A stretch of DNA of 64,000 bases from Paludisphaera mucosa (GCF_029589435.1 NZ_JARRAG010000002.1:3100001-3164000), one strand, 5' to 3'; positions 8,887 to 18,504 are shown, counted from the stretch's first letter. Translations and numbers: made by a program. The notes: generated from the sequence alone by a model not told the origin.

Positions 8887-9783
8887 TCACCCCCCGGACC
8901 AGTTCATGTGGTCGAGATCCTCGATCATCCCGGCCTTCTGCGTCGGACGCCATCCCAGCCGCTCCTGCGTCAGCTTGCTGGACGCCGGCATGTCCCAGCC
9001 GACGAACATCGCCATCCATCCGAAGTGGCCGGCGGCCTCCTCGGGCGACAGGGAGACGACCGGGATCTTCAGGCCCCGGCCGATGGCCTCGGCGATCGCC
9101 CTGGCCGTCACGCCCTCCTCGGCGACCGCGTGATACCTCGCCCGGTGCGGTCCCTTCTCCAGGGCCAGACGGTAGACGGGGGCGGCGTCGAGGACGTGGA
9201 CCGCGGGCCAGCGGTTGAGCCCGTCGCCGACGTACGCCGCGAGGCCCTTCTCGCGGGCCACGGCGATCGCCGGGGTGACGAGGCCCTGCTTCAACGTGTC
9301 GTGGACCTGCGGCAGGCGGACGACCGTCACGCGCACGCCGCGATCGGCGACCGCCTCCGCCGCGATCTCCGAGCCTAAGCGGGGGTTCGGGTGGTTGGGG
9401 TCGAAATGGTCCTCGGTCGCGGGCTGGCCCGGCGTCCTGGTCCCCATCCCGGTCCCGGAGGTGACGACGAAGGGCCGATCGGAGCCGGCGAGCGCGTCGC
9501 CGATGGCCTCGATGGCCCGCCGGTCCACCTCGCAGACCTCCTGGAACCGCGAGAAATCGTGGATGAAACCGCAGTGGATCACCCCGTCGCAGGCCGCGGC
9601 CCCCTTCCGCAGGCTGTCGAGGTCTTCGAGGTCGCCCCGGTGGACCTCGGCCCCGGCGGCCGCGAGCGCCCCAGCGCCTTTGTCCGAGCGAGAAAGGCCG
9701 AGCACCGCGTGGCCCGCCTCGATGAGGTCCCGAGTGACCTCGGTGCCGATGAAGCCCGTCGCGCCGGTCAGGAAAACACGCAT
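8887..9783 (-). CDS. extended SDR-family NAD(P)-dependent oxidoreductase/epimerase
   Basis: 298-aa protein. It begins with MRVFLTGATGFIG, the glycine-rich NAD(P)-binding motif of extended SDRs. A VIHCGFIHDF segment and DR-FVVTSGTGMG follow in the usual sheet order. The usual Tyr-x3-Lys pair is not obvious, which is common in atypical SDRs of this kind. Substrate unknown. The start at 9783 follows an AGGGGGG tract. The gene is divergent from an AraC regulator that starts 122 nt away, an arrangement that usually means the regulator controls this gene. Confidence 0.85.
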   Translation of the reverse strand: MRVFLTGATGFIGTEVTRDLIEAGHAVLGLSRSDKGAGALAAAGAEVHRGDLEDLDSLRKGAAACDGVIHCGFIHDFSRFQEVCEVDRRAIEAIGDALAGSDRPFVVTSGTGMGTRTPGQPATEDHFDPNHPNPRLGSEIAAEAVADRGVRVTVVRLPQVHDTLKQGLVTPAIAVAREKGLAAYVGDGLNRWPAVHVLDAAPVYRLALEKGPHRARYHAVAEEGVTARAIAEAIGRGLKIPVVSLSPEEAAGHFGWMAMFVGWDMPASSKLTQERLGWRPTQKAGMIEDLDHMNWSGG

Positions 9784-9904
9784 CAGGAATCCCCCCTGGA
9801 TTGAATTCGGTTTCTGTTCGCGGATTTCCAAGGCTAGGTTTTTGAACCGAGACGATCTATGCTCGGAAGTCCAATCTTTCTTCGCGATCGTCCAGGAGCG
9901 ACCC
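9784..9904. promoter_or_regulatory. divergent promoter region of the SDR and AraC genes
   Basis: 121-nt spacer between two divergent start codons. It is less GC-rich than its surroundings (for example GATTGAATTC and GGTTTTTGAACC segments), as expected for overlapping promoters. AraC-family regulators usually bind direct repeats near such sites, but I cannot assign an operator by eye. Ribosome sites for both genes lie at its edges. Confidence 0.45.
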
Positions 9905-10846
9905 ATGGATCCCTTATCCGGCGTGCTTTCCCTGCTGAAACCACGAAATACCATGTGCGGGGGTTTCGACGTCGGCGGCGAGTGGTCGCTGCAGTTCCCC
10001 GAGCACGAAGGCATCAAGTGCTATGCGATCGTCGGCGGCCAGTGCTGGCTCGTCGTGGAGGGCGTCTCTCAAGCCGTACGCCTGAAGTCCGGCGATTGCT
10101 TCCTGCTCCCCCTGGGGCGGCCTTTCCGACTGACGAGCGACCTGGCGCTGCCGCCCGTCGACTTCAAGGCGATGCATTCGCGGCCGATGAACGGCGGGTT
10201 CGCCGTCTGGAACGGGGGAGGCGACGTCTCGGGCGTCGGCGGCTACATCGGCCTCGAAGGGAAGCACGCCGGCATCCTGCTGAAGATGCTGCCGCCGATC
10301 GTCCACATCCGGAAAGAGGCGGACAAGCTGGCGCTGCGCTGGTCCATCGAGCGGATGATGCAGGAGCTGCGCGAGCCGCAGCCGGGCGGCCATCTCGTGA
10401 TCCAGCACCTCGCCCACATGATGCTCGTCCAGGCGCTGCGGGCGCATCTGGCGGAAGGCTCGAGGGGCGGCGTCGGCTGGCTCTTTGCTTTGGCCGACGA
10501 GCAGATCGGCCCGGCGATCAACGCCATGCACGCCGCCCCCGCCCATCCCTGGACTCTGCAGGAGCTGGCCGAGCGCGTCGGGATGTCGCGGTCGGGATTC
10601 GCCCAGAAGTTCAAGGAGACCGTCGGCGCGACCCCCATCGACTACCTGACGCGCTGGCGGATGCTGCTGGCCGGGGACCGTCTGACCAGTTCCGGCGATC
10701 CCATCTCGGCCATCTCGCTATCGCTCGGCTACGAGTCCGAAAGCGCCTTCAGCACGGCCTTCAAACGAGTCATGGGATGCTCGCCCCGGCAGTACAGCCG
10801 TGGCCGGGACCGGGTGACTTCACATCACGGAGTGCTGGCGGATTGA
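9905..10846 (+). CDS. AraC-family transcriptional regulator
   Basis: 313-aa regulator. The N-terminal half is a cupin-like sensing domain with a CWLVVEG-KSGDCFLLPLGRPFRL pattern. The C-terminal ~100 residues form the AraC double helix-turn-helix: WTLQELAERVGMSRSGFAQKF, then PIDYLTRWRML and the second helix-turn-helix ending in SLGYESESAFSTAFKRVMG-SPRQY. The start is the ATG at 9905, after CAGGAGCGACCC; the longer frame upstream runs antisense to the SDR gene. The likely target is the divergent SDR gene. The ligand is unknown. Confidence 0.9.
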   Translation: MDPLSGVLSLLKPRNTMCGGFDVGGEWSLQFPEHEGIKCYAIVGGQCWLVVEGVSQAVRLKSGDCFLLPLGRPFRLTSDLALPPVDFKAMHSRPMNGGFAVWNGGGDVSGVGGYIGLEGKHAGILLKMLPPIVHIRKEADKLALRWSIERMMQELREPQPGGHLVIQHLAHMMLVQALRAHLAEGSRGGVGWLFALADEQIGPAINAMHAAPAHPWTLQELAERVGMSRSGFAQKFKETVGATPIDYLTRWRMLLAGDRLTSSGDPISAISLSLGYESESAFSTAFKRVMGCSPRQYSRGRDRVTSHHGVLAD

Positions 10847-10888
10847 GCGAGCTTCCCCGCGTCGGACGTACCTCGCCGATCTCTCGAA

Positions 10889-12598
10889 CTAGCGCAGCGG
10901 CGGCGGATCGGCGGCGAGTTCCAGGCGCAGGAGCGAGACCGCCTGACGCGGCAGGACGACCTGCAGCTTGAGCATCCCGTCCTCGGGTCGAAGCCGGGCG
11001 GGGGAGTCGAAGAGCGTCAGCCGCGACTGCCGCTCCAGCTCGGCAATCTGTTCGGGCGTCGGCCGAGGGGGCGAGCCCATCCGCTTCCAGGCCTCGAAGG
11101 CGTTGCCGTGGCGGGCGTCGATCCGGTAATGGTGCAGGAGGACGGGGGCCGCCGCCGGCAGGCCGGCCACCTCGATCGTCACGTCGGCGTCGGGGCCGGG
11201 GACGTCGTCGTCGTGGTAGTGCCAGGCGAGGATGGCGAGCGAGGCGCCGTCGAACGACGCGAGCGCGGAGACGTCCGGGGCCGCGCGCACGCCGTTTTCG
11301 AGGATCGCGTCGAGGCCGACCGCGCCCGAGCTTTGCACGTCCAGCCGCCGGCCGCCCATGAGGCTGAACATCCGGAAGACGTTCAGGACGGGCAGGTCGA
11401 TGCCGTTGGTCGCCAGGGCGCGGAAGCCGGCGAAGAAGGGCTGGTCCTCGAACTCGAAGGCCCAGGTCAGGGCGCCTTCGAGGTTCACGCCGAGCCGCTC
11501 GGCCAGGTCGTGCTTGCGCGCGAAGCTCGCCGCGGTGTAGCTGGAATACATCGTGCCGTTGCGATAGCCGAACCGCGGCCCCTGGCACGCGGCGCAGCCT
11601 TCGGGGTCGGACTCGCCGATGACGATCGGCTTCTCCTTCAACTCGGGGAACGAGGCGACGAGGCGGAAGCCGTCCTGGACCGTCCGCAGGTGCTCGGCGA
11701 TCCCCATCCGCACGTGGCCGTCGACGACGCTCGGGGCCCCTTTGGCGTGGAACGACACGAAGTCGATCGGCGTGCCGACCCGGCCGGTCGCGTGGTTCGT
11801 CCCGCGCAGGCAGTGCTCCAGGAAGTCGCGGCTCCAGCGGCCGCCGCTGCCGGCGGCGTCCGGCCCGCCGACGCGCGCCGTCGGCAGGGCCCGCCGGACG
11901 GCGTCGACGGCGTAGTCGTGCAGCTTCTGGAACTCCTCGGGCGTCCCCCGCCAGTAGCCGATGTTGGCCTCGTTCCAGGTCTCCCAGTACCACCCCTCCA
12001 CCTCGGCCCGACCGTACTTCTCGACGCAGTGCTTCGCCCACTGGTGGACCAGCTCGGCCCACTTCGCGTAGTCCTTGGGCGGGTAGGCCCAGCCCGTGTA
12101 GATCTCGTCGTACTTCGCCGTGGGCGTCCAGCGGTGCTGGTAGGGCTCCGGCTTGATCGACAGTTCCTTCGGCATGAAGCCCATCTGCACGTAGGGCCGG
12201 ACGCCGCGCTCGAGATAGGTGTCGAAGATCCGGTCGACGATCGACCAGTCGTAGACCGGACGCCCTGCAGCGTCCTCGCGATAGGCGCCGGTGGAGCCCC
12301 ACTTGAGCGCGGGCGTTCCGTCGCCCGAGGTCAGCAGGTTGTGCGCGCGGAAGTAGACCGACCCCGGCCGCAGGCGTCCCAGCTCGCCGATCAACTCCCG
12401 GCCGTCCTTCATGGTGGCGTAGTTCGGCTCGTCGGCCCCGAAGAACCGCCAGATCGGATGCAGCGGCCCCGTGGACCGCGTGGCGTCCAGCCGGATCGCG
12501 ACGGGGAACGTCCCCTTCACCTCGGCCGACTCGGCCCGCGCCCGGATCGGGGCCGCGATCAGGAGCAGGACGCATAACGCGACGGCGTGCCTGGACAT
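10889..12598 (-). CDS. secreted GH39-like glycoside hydrolase
   Basis: 569 aa with a Sec signal peptide (MSRHAVALCVLLLIAAPIRARA). The catalytic barrel resembles GH39 beta-xylosidase/alpha-iduronidase clan A. The acid/base glutamate is E210 in YWETWNEANIGYW and the nucleophile E329 in KPIVIGESDPEG. A C-terminal beta-sandwich of about 170 residues follows (VTIEVAGLPAAAPVLLHHY). It should act in the periplasm or outside the cell on a glycan with a retaining mechanism; xylosidase activity is only the commonest option. The start at 12598 follows a purine-rich site; the frame open to 12673 adds a non-signal extension. Neighbours are other secreted glycan-active proteins. Confidence 0.85.
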   Translation of the reverse strand: MSRHAVALCVLLLIAAPIRARAESAEVKGTFPVAIRLDATRSTGPLHPIWRFFGADEPNYATMKDGRELIGELGRLRPGSVYFRAHNLLTSGDGTPALKWGSTGAYREDAAGRPVYDWSIVDRIFDTYLERGVRPYVQMGFMPKELSIKPEPYQHRWTPTAKYDEIYTGWAYPPKDYAKWAELVHQWAKHCVEKYGRAEVEGWYWETWNEANIGYWRGTPEEFQKLHDYAVDAVRRALPTARVGGPDAAGSGGRWSRDFLEHCLRGTNHATGRVGTPIDFVSFHAKGAPSVVDGHVRMGIAEHLRTVQDGFRLVASFPELKEKPIVIGESDPEGCAACQGPRFGYRNGTMYSSYTAASFARKHDLAERLGVNLEGALTWAFEFEDQPFFAGFRALATNGIDLPVLNVFRMFSLMGGRRLDVQSSGAVGLDAILENGVRAAPDVSALASFDGASLAILAWHYHDDDVPGPDADVTIEVAGLPAAAPVLLHHYRIDARHGNAFEAWKRMGSPPRPTPEQIAELERQSRLTLFDSPARLRPEDGMLKLQVVLPRQAVSLLRLELAADPPPLR

Positions 12599-12888
12599 CG
12601 TTCGCTCCCGGTGGAGTCGTGGAGGGGGAGGGGACCGCCTCGCCAAATTCAGGAGGGCGTGGAAGGTCGACAATGAGAATAACCCGGCGCGACCGTCCTC
12701 GAACGGGCCTCGAGCCCGCGCACCGACGTCACGTTTGTAGGGCTTCCGAGCGACGGGCGGTAGCCTGCACCCGGAATTTCAGGCTCGCTTCGTAAGCTTG
12801 CCTCGCGACTCCCGTTGTACGAAGAGTCTCATCCCGATAAGCCGTCCTCATCCCGCCCGCCGGGCCAGCCCCGGTGTGGGGAGGTCCC

Positions 12889-13497
12889 ATGTCCGACGCG
12901 AACGAAACGCTCAACGCCTACATCCTCCTCGATCGTTCCGGCTCGATGGCCTCGCGGTGGGACGAGGCGCTCGGCTCGATCAACACCTATGTAAAAGCGC
13001 TGGCGGGAGCGACCGTCACCCTGGCGACCTTCGACGGCATGGATGGGCTGAAATTCGAAGTGCTTCGCGACCGGGTCCCCTCGACCGAGTGGAAGGACGT
13101 GACGCCCGCCGAGGCGACCCCGCGGGGCGAGACCCCGCTCTACGACGCCCTCGGCCGCATCATCTCGACGGCCGAGGCCGCCGGGGCCGACAGGACCGTG
13201 ATCGTGGTCATGACCGACGGGGTCGAGAACCACAGCCGAGAGGTGTCGAAGTACGACGTTTACGACGCCGTCGATCGGTGCAAGTCGAAGGGCTGGCAAT
13301 TCGTCTTCCTCGGGGCGGACTTCGACGCCTTCCGGCAGGCGTCCCACTTCGGACTCCACCGCTCCCAAACCCTCAGGATGAAATCCGGCGGGTTCCCCTT
13401 CGGCTTCGAGCGCCTCGCGAGGAAGACGACGGATTATGCGACGACCGGCCAGGACATCGCGTTCACGGAGGAAGAGCAGAAGGAGGCCGAGAAGTAA
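12889..13497 (+). CDS. von Willebrand factor type A domain protein
   Basis: 202-aa single-domain VWA protein without signal or membrane segment. The MIDAS metal site is intact: D-x-S-x-S in LDRSGSM, then the threonine in TPRGETPLYD and the aspartate in VVMTDGVENHS. Such proteins bind partners through a divalent metal and often work with MoxR-like or kinase modules. None is adjacent, so the partner is unknown. The start ATG at 12889 has GGGGAGGTCCC just upstream; the reading frame also contains an earlier GTG at 12874, which is not needed. Confidence 0.88.
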   Translation: MSDANETLNAYILLDRSGSMASRWDEALGSINTYVKALAGATVTLATFDGMDGLKFEVLRDRVPSTEWKDVTPAEATPRGETPLYDALGRIISTAEAAGADRTVIVVMTDGVENHSREVSKYDVYDAVDRCKSKGWQFVFLGADFDAFRQASHFGLHRSQTLRMKSGGFPFGFERLARKTTDYATTGQDIAFTEEEQKEAEK

Positions 13498-13508
13498 GCG
13501 GCGAGGCG

Positions 13509-13541
13509 CCGCCCGGCGAGGTCTCGACTGCGGCCGGGCGG
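13509..13541. terminator. hairpin between convergent genes
   Basis: A perfect 9-bp GC stem (13509-13517 pairs with 13533-13541) with a 15-nt loop lies between the stops of the VWA gene and the GH38-like gene. It has no T-tract on either side, so it could serve both directions as a weak or Rho-assisted terminator. Confidence 0.45.
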
Positions 13542-13551
13542 GGGATTGGGC

Positions 13552-16167
13552 TCAGGGGGCCGTAGGAGCCCGGGGCTTGCGCTGGAGGACGAGGGTCTTG
13601 ATCTGGAACGGCGCCAGGTCGACGCTCACCGAGCCCGCCGCGACCGCCGCGAGCGCCGGGACGTTCTCCAGGAGGTCGGCCTCGCCGGCCGCGACGATGT
13701 CCGCGGGCAGCTTGACCACCGTCGCGGGGGCGGGTCGGCCGGAGGTCTCGTAAAGCCGGAGCGCGACCCCGCCCCCGCGCGCCGGCTTGAGCGACGAGAC
13801 GACGACGTTCGGCGCGGAGACATCGACGAAAGCTCGGCTGGTCGGCAGACTCCCCTCGTGCGAGCCCACGGTGCGGGCGATGAGCGGGTGGTTGAACTCC
13901 AGGCCCGCCTTCGGGACGCCCGCGTCGCGCCAGTCGCCGGCGTGGGGGAGCAAGGCGTACCGGGCGGTCCACTCCTTGCCGATCTGGAAGGCCCCTTCCG
14001 AACTCATCCCCGGCTCGTAGCCGCCGCCGAAGCCGTAGGCGCCCAGGTTGTGCGAGCGCAAGGTCGAGACCATCAACGTGCCTTCGGTCACGACGTGCCC
14101 CGGGAGGCCGATGTTGAGCACCGCCAGCCCCCGCCCGGACCCGCTCAGGTCGGACCAGTTCTGCGCGGGGAACTCGATCCCGTCGGGCCGCTCGCTCGCG
14201 CCGAAGGGGATCTCGTCGAACCGCTTGCCGGCCGCGATCGTGGTGGGGAAAAGCACCTGGTAGCGGACGTACTTCTCGTTGTTGACCAGGGTCGTGGTGC
14301 AGTCGATCCGCGGCAGGTCGGCGTATAGCCGCACCGTCGAGGCGTACCCGCCCGAGTCGAACGAGTGGGCAACCCGGAACTCGGAGTAGACCGGCCCCGA
14401 GACGAGAGTGCCCGGCGCGTCGTGGGACTCGTCGCTGAACTTCGCCGAGCCCCGGGCCGGCACGGGCTGAACGGTCTTCATGGCGATGTTGCTGCCGCCG
14501 TCGAGCCCCTTGTAAAGCTCCCACACGTCGCCCTTGTCCTGGTGCCTGGCGACGACGTTGGCGGGCCCCTTGAACACCTCCCAGTCGCCGTCCTTCACGC
14601 GAAGGCCGACGAGGGCCCCCGTGCCGGGGTCGAGCGTGATCTTGTAGAACCGATTCTCCAGCGCGACCGTGGCCGGCGCCGGAGCGGGCGGCGTGGCGGG
14701 CGAGGACGCGGGGCGGGCGTGGTAAGTCCGGTAGCCGAGCGACGGCACGTCGGCCGCGACGAACGCGACCCGCGCCTTGCAGACGCCGCCGTCGGGATAC
14801 GTGGTCGAGGCGACGACCTGCGACGGCCGGACCGCCCCCCGGTCGTCGACGATCTCGACGCCGCCGACGCCCTTCGCGCTGAAGCCGAGGTCGACCTCGG
14901 CCAGGTCGGACCGCGTCCAGCTCAGGGGGTTGAACACGACGATCGGCACGCCCTCGCCCCGGGTGTCGATCCTGGCGGCGAGCGCGTCCCAGCCCCGGGC
15001 GATCTGCTCGGCGGCGAGACGGTCGGAGAACTGGAAGCCGCCGACGACGTCGTCGTAGACGTGGTCGGTCATGACGCCCGACGCCAGGTCGTGGGTCTCG
15101 TTGAACAGGGCCGGCTCCCACGCCCGCCAGAGCGCGGGCAGGTCGGACGCCCCACCGCCCCCCTGCATCTGCTCGATCGCGGCGAGCTTCTCGGCGGTCA
15201 GCAGCCGCTCCTCGATCCGCCGCATCCACGTCTTCAGCTCGATCCGGCTGCTGTAAGCCCCCTGGAAGATCGGGCTCAGCTCGCCCTTGAACACCGGCAG
15301 GTCCGTGCGTTCGCCGATCACCGCCTCGAAGTCGCTGGGCGTCGCCATCCGCGCCCGGAACGGCGAGTCGGGCGCCTTGTCGAACGCCTCGACCATGGGC
15401 GCGAGATGCGGCTCGGGAACTCCGACGTCCACGCCGGCGAGGCCCACCCGATGCGGCCCGGGCGCGTTGCGATCGAGCGCCCCGAATCGCCCGACGAGGA
15501 ATTCTCGGAATTTGGCCGGGTCGTTGGGCGAGCCGTAGAGCAAGGCGTAGGTGGCAGGCATGTAGAACGTCGCCAGCCGAGTGCCGTCGATCCCCTCCCA
15601 GAGAAACTCCGCGGGGTGTTCGCGATAAGGCACCCCGCGCTGGGTCCAGTAGGAACGGAAGCCTGCGAGCTTCATGAGCTGCGGCATCTGCGCGTGGTGT
15701 CCGAACGTGTCGATCAGCCAGCCCGTCGTCACGTCGATCCCGAGCTTGTCGCGATAGTACCCCTTGCCGTACTGGACCTGGCGGACGAACGACTCTCCGC
15801 CGGGCATGTTCACGTCGGGCATGACGTCCATGCCGCCGGTGATCTGCAGCCGGCCCTCGGCGACGAGCCTGCGGAAGAGCGGCTCCTGGTCGGGATAGCG
15901 TTCCAGGAAAGGCCGGACGTAGGCGACCTGATCCAGCACGAAGCGGTTGCCCGGCTGTTCTTCGAGCAGCCGGAGCGCCTTGAGGATGTTCGGCAGCCCC
16001 ATCTCCAGGTACTCTTCGCGCGTCTTGAAGACGGCCCCCTCCCAGTGGGTGTGGGGGATGACCCAGAACGTCGACTTCTCCGCGGCCGGCGGGTCGGCGG
16101 CGCCGGCGGACCCGGCCTGGAAGAGGGCGAACCAGGCCCCGACGACGATCAATCCACGCTGGATCAT
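13552..16167 (-). CDS. secreted GH38-family alpha-mannosidase-like protein
   Basis: 871 aa with an N-terminal signal peptide (cleaved near AGSAGAADPP). The N-terminal domain is GH38: an IPHTHWEG block at residues 37-44, GWLIDTFGHH with the nucleophile at D153, and a later NETHDLASG block that supplies the last zinc ligand. A large beta-sandwich half follows (FYKITLDPGTGAL, then the C-terminal domain). In the family the first block reads H-x-H-x-D; here the aspartate is glutamate (E43) and the following tryptophan is absent, so zinc binding may be altered. AGGAGAGT precedes the ATG. It probably removes alpha-mannose or a related sugar in the periplasm. Confidence 0.88.
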   Translation of the reverse strand: MIQRGLIVVGAWFALFQAGSAGAADPPAAEKSTFWVIPHTHWEGAVFKTREEYLEMGLPNILKALRLLEEQPGNRFVLDQVAYVRPFLERYPDQEPLFRRLVAEGRLQITGGMDVMPDVNMPGGESFVRQVQYGKGYYRDKLGIDVTTGWLIDTFGHHAQMPQLMKLAGFRSYWTQRGVPYREHPAEFLWEGIDGTRLATFYMPATYALLYGSPNDPAKFREFLVGRFGALDRNAPGPHRVGLAGVDVGVPEPHLAPMVEAFDKAPDSPFRARMATPSDFEAVIGERTDLPVFKGELSPIFQGAYSSRIELKTWMRRIEERLLTAEKLAAIEQMQGGGGASDLPALWRAWEPALFNETHDLASGVMTDHVYDDVVGGFQFSDRLAAEQIARGWDALAARIDTRGEGVPIVVFNPLSWTRSDLAEVDLGFSAKGVGGVEIVDDRGAVRPSQVVASTTYPDGGVCKARVAFVAADVPSLGYRTYHARPASSPATPPAPAPATVALENRFYKITLDPGTGALVGLRVKDGDWEVFKGPANVVARHQDKGDVWELYKGLDGGSNIAMKTVQPVPARGSAKFSDESHDAPGTLVSGPVYSEFRVAHSFDSGGYASTVRLYADLPRIDCTTTLVNNEKYVRYQVLFPTTIAAGKRFDEIPFGASERPDGIEFPAQNWSDLSGSGRGLAVLNIGLPGHVVTEGTLMVSTLRSHNLGAYGFGGGYEPGMSSEGAFQIGKEWTARYALLPHAGDWRDAGVPKAGLEFNHPLIARTVGSHEGSLPTSRAFVDVSAPNVVVSSLKPARGGGVALRLYETSGRPAPATVVKLPADIVAAGEADLLENVPALAAVAAGSVSVDLAPFQIKTLVLQRKPRAPTAP

Positions 16168-16419
16168 GCGACTCTCCTGTTCGACTTGGCTCCCGGACGC
16201 CGGCCTCGACCCCGAGGACGCGCCGAAGCTCCCAACCCGCCGACCGCGCCTCGCCTCGCGGACGACATGCTACGGCCGCGCGTCGGGCCGGGCAACCGTC
16301 CGCCTCCGCCGAACCGGGCCGCCCGGGGGCCACGTCCTGGACGGTCGCACGTCGCATCGGTAGAATCCGATCCGACTCATAGCCTGTCGCCGCCACGGTT
16401 TCCGCTTGGAGGGACGCCG

Positions 16420-18111
16420 ATGAAGATGTTCCAAGGCCTCGTCCTTTTGTTAGCCGGCCTCGCCGGCGCGGCCCAGGCGGCCGGCCTCGGCCCGCGATAT
16501 GAGCGGCGATGGGTCTGGGTGATGGCCAACCTGATGGTCGAGGCGGAGGCCGATCGGGTCGTCGCGCTTATCGAACGCGCCGGGAGGGACGACTACAACG
16601 GGGTCGTGATCAGCGACTACAAGCTGAACTTCCTGGGGCGGATGCCGGCCCACTATTTCCAGCACGTCGATCGCGTGAAGGCGGCGGCCGTCCGGGCCGA
16701 AGTCGAGATCATCCCGGGGATCTTCCCTATCGGCTACAGCAACGGCCTCCTTTCGCACGACGTCAACCTCGCCGAGGGGATGCCGGTCGTCGACGCCCCG
16801 TTCGTCGTCCGGGGGCGTGACGCCGTCCTCCAGCCCGATCCCGCCGCGCGAATCAAGAACGGGGACCTGGAGGAGACGAAGGGAGACGTCTTCGTCGGCT
16901 TCGGTTACCAGGACGCCCCGGGGAAGGGGACGGTGGCGGACCGCCAGGTCGCCCACGGCGGGACCACGTCCTGCCGCATGCAAGACCTGGGCTCCACGCC
17001 GGTCTGTCGACTGATCCAATCGGTCAAGGTCCGCCCGCACGCCTGCTACCGGCTCTCCTGCTGGGCGAAGACCCAGGACCTCGCGCCCACCGGCGCGTTC
17101 CGGCTGCTGGCGATCGGCAAGCAGGGCGATCGGCCGTTGACCTTCCACGAGGGGGGCCTGGAGCCCTCTCGCGACTGGACCCGCGTCGAGGTCGTCTTCA
17201 ACAGCCAGGACCAGACCGAGGTGAACCTCTACGCCGGCCTCTGGGGGGGCAAGTCGGGGACGCTCTGGATCGACGACCTGGCGCTGGAGGAGATGGCGCT
17301 CGTCAACGTCCTGAGGCGCGACGGCTGCCCGCTCGCGGTCGCCTCCGCCGACGGCAAGACGAACTATGTCGAGGGGAAGGATTTCGAGCCCGTCCGCGAC
17401 CCGAAGCTCGGCCAAGTTACCTACGAGGGCGAGTACGAGTTCAACCACGACGGCGCCCCGCTGCGGCTCACCTCCGGCTCGCGGATCCACGACGGCGACG
17501 CGTTGAAGGTGAGTTGGTACCACCCCGTGCTCGTCCTGGGCTCGTACGCGGCCTGCTGCCTGAGCGAGCCCAGGGTCTACGACCTGCTGAAGGACCAGGC
17601 GAGGCGGGTCGACGACCTGTACCATCCTCGGACTTTTTTCATGCAGCACGACGAGCTGCGCGTCGCCAACTGGTGTCGGGCGTGCCGCTCCCGCAATCTG
17701 ACGCCCGGCGCGCTGCTGGCCGACAACGCCCGGCGCTGCACGCAGATCCTCCGCGACCTGCGGCCCGACGCCGGGGTCGTCGTCTGGTCCGACATGTTCG
17801 ACCCGACCCACAACGCCGTCAAGGATTACTACCTGGCCAACGGCACCCTCGAAGGCTCGTGGGAAGGGCTCGCCCCCTCGGTCGCGATCGCCAACTGGAA
17901 CGCCGGCAAGGCGAAAGCGAGCCTCGACTTCTTCGCCGCCCGCGGCCACGCGCAGGTCCTCGCCGGCTACTACGACGGCGACGACAATTTCTCGACCTGG
18001 AACGCCGCCGCTCGGGGCGTCCCCAAGGTCGACGGCTTCATGTACACGACCTGGCAGAACCGCTACGACGATCTGGAGCGTTACGGCAGGCTGCTCAGGG
18101 AAGCGAAGTAA
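16420..18111 (+). CDS. secreted TIM-barrel protein with inserted carbohydrate-binding-like domain
   Basis: 563 aa, signal peptide MKMFQGLVLLLAGLAGAAQA, start after GGAGGGACGCCG. Residues ~25-135 look like the first strands of a glycosidase TIM barrel (RRWVWVMANLMV, NGVVISDYKLNF, VEIIPGIFPIGYS). Residues ~140-310 look like a CBM4/9-type jelly roll (NGDLEETKGDVFVGF, CYRLSCWAKTQD, WIDDLALEE). The barrel then resumes with FFMQHDELRVANWCRAC, VVVWSDMFDP and GFMYTTWQNRYDDL. The Asp-Glu in QHDE recalls the GH20/GH84 catalytic pair, but I cannot name the family. The frame is also open upstream over the antisense of the GH38 gene; that part is not coding. Confidence 0.8.
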   Translation: MKMFQGLVLLLAGLAGAAQAAGLGPRYERRWVWVMANLMVEAEADRVVALIERAGRDDYNGVVISDYKLNFLGRMPAHYFQHVDRVKAAAVRAEVEIIPGIFPIGYSNGLLSHDVNLAEGMPVVDAPFVVRGRDAVLQPDPAARIKNGDLEETKGDVFVGFGYQDAPGKGTVADRQVAHGGTTSCRMQDLGSTPVCRLIQSVKVRPHACYRLSCWAKTQDLAPTGAFRLLAIGKQGDRPLTFHEGGLEPSRDWTRVEVVFNSQDQTEVNLYAGLWGGKSGTLWIDDLALEEMALVNVLRRDGCPLAVASADGKTNYVEGKDFEPVRDPKLGQVTYEGEYEFNHDGAPLRLTSGSRIHDGDALKVSWYHPVLVLGSYAACCLSEPRVYDLLKDQARRVDDLYHPRTFFMQHDELRVANWCRACRSRNLTPGALLADNARRCTQILRDLRPDAGVVVWSDMFDPTHNAVKDYYLANGTLEGSWEGLAPSVAIANWNAGKAKASLDFFAARGHAQVLAGYYDGDDNFSTWNAAARGVPKVDGFMYTTWQNRYDDLERYGRLLREAK

Positions 18112-18504
18112 TTCGATGCGCTCGAGGTCAGCCCCCCCTGGTGGATCTCCATTCCACCTTTTCTGCAACTGCACATCTTGATGCATAGTTAGGTTTGGGA
18201 GGTCCTCGAAAACCGACCCGGATCGCTAACCCCGAACCCAGGCGGGCCCCGAAAATCATGAAAAAATCGTCGCGAAACGAAGCCGATCCGATTCCCTAAA
18301 ACCGCCATTAAGTCGATATGAAATAGTCATTTACGTCATAAAATAGGAAGTCGGTTTCTCACGAGCGAACCCAAATCGAAGCCGACCTCCCCGCGAAGGA
18401 CGAGCGGCGTGGTCGGCTTGCGAGCCCCTGGGGCGCGGTCGCGCTCGCGGAATTTTCGCGACGTCGGCCTGCGCGACGGAATCGAGATGCAAGGAGATCT
18501 TTCC
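18112..18504. other. gene-free stretch with an AT-rich core
   Basis: No gene seen. The segment from about 18250 to 18350 is strikingly AT-rich for this genome, with runs such as CATGAAAAAATCG, CCATTAAGTCGATATGAAATAG and CATTTACGTCATAAAATAGG. It ends about 150 nt before the small gene at 18505 and is the best promoter candidate for it. I could not fix -35/-10 boxes with confidence. Confidence 0.4.

Noticed and set aside
12599-12888. Possible small genes between the GH39-like and VWA genes
   Set aside because: Short frames without ribosome sites; only small GC hairpins seen.
14365-16419. Very long open frame upstream of the TIM-barrel gene on the plus strand
   Set aside because: It is antisense to the GH38-like gene, Arg/Val/Ala-rich and without domains; the signal peptide and ribosome site place the real start at 16420.
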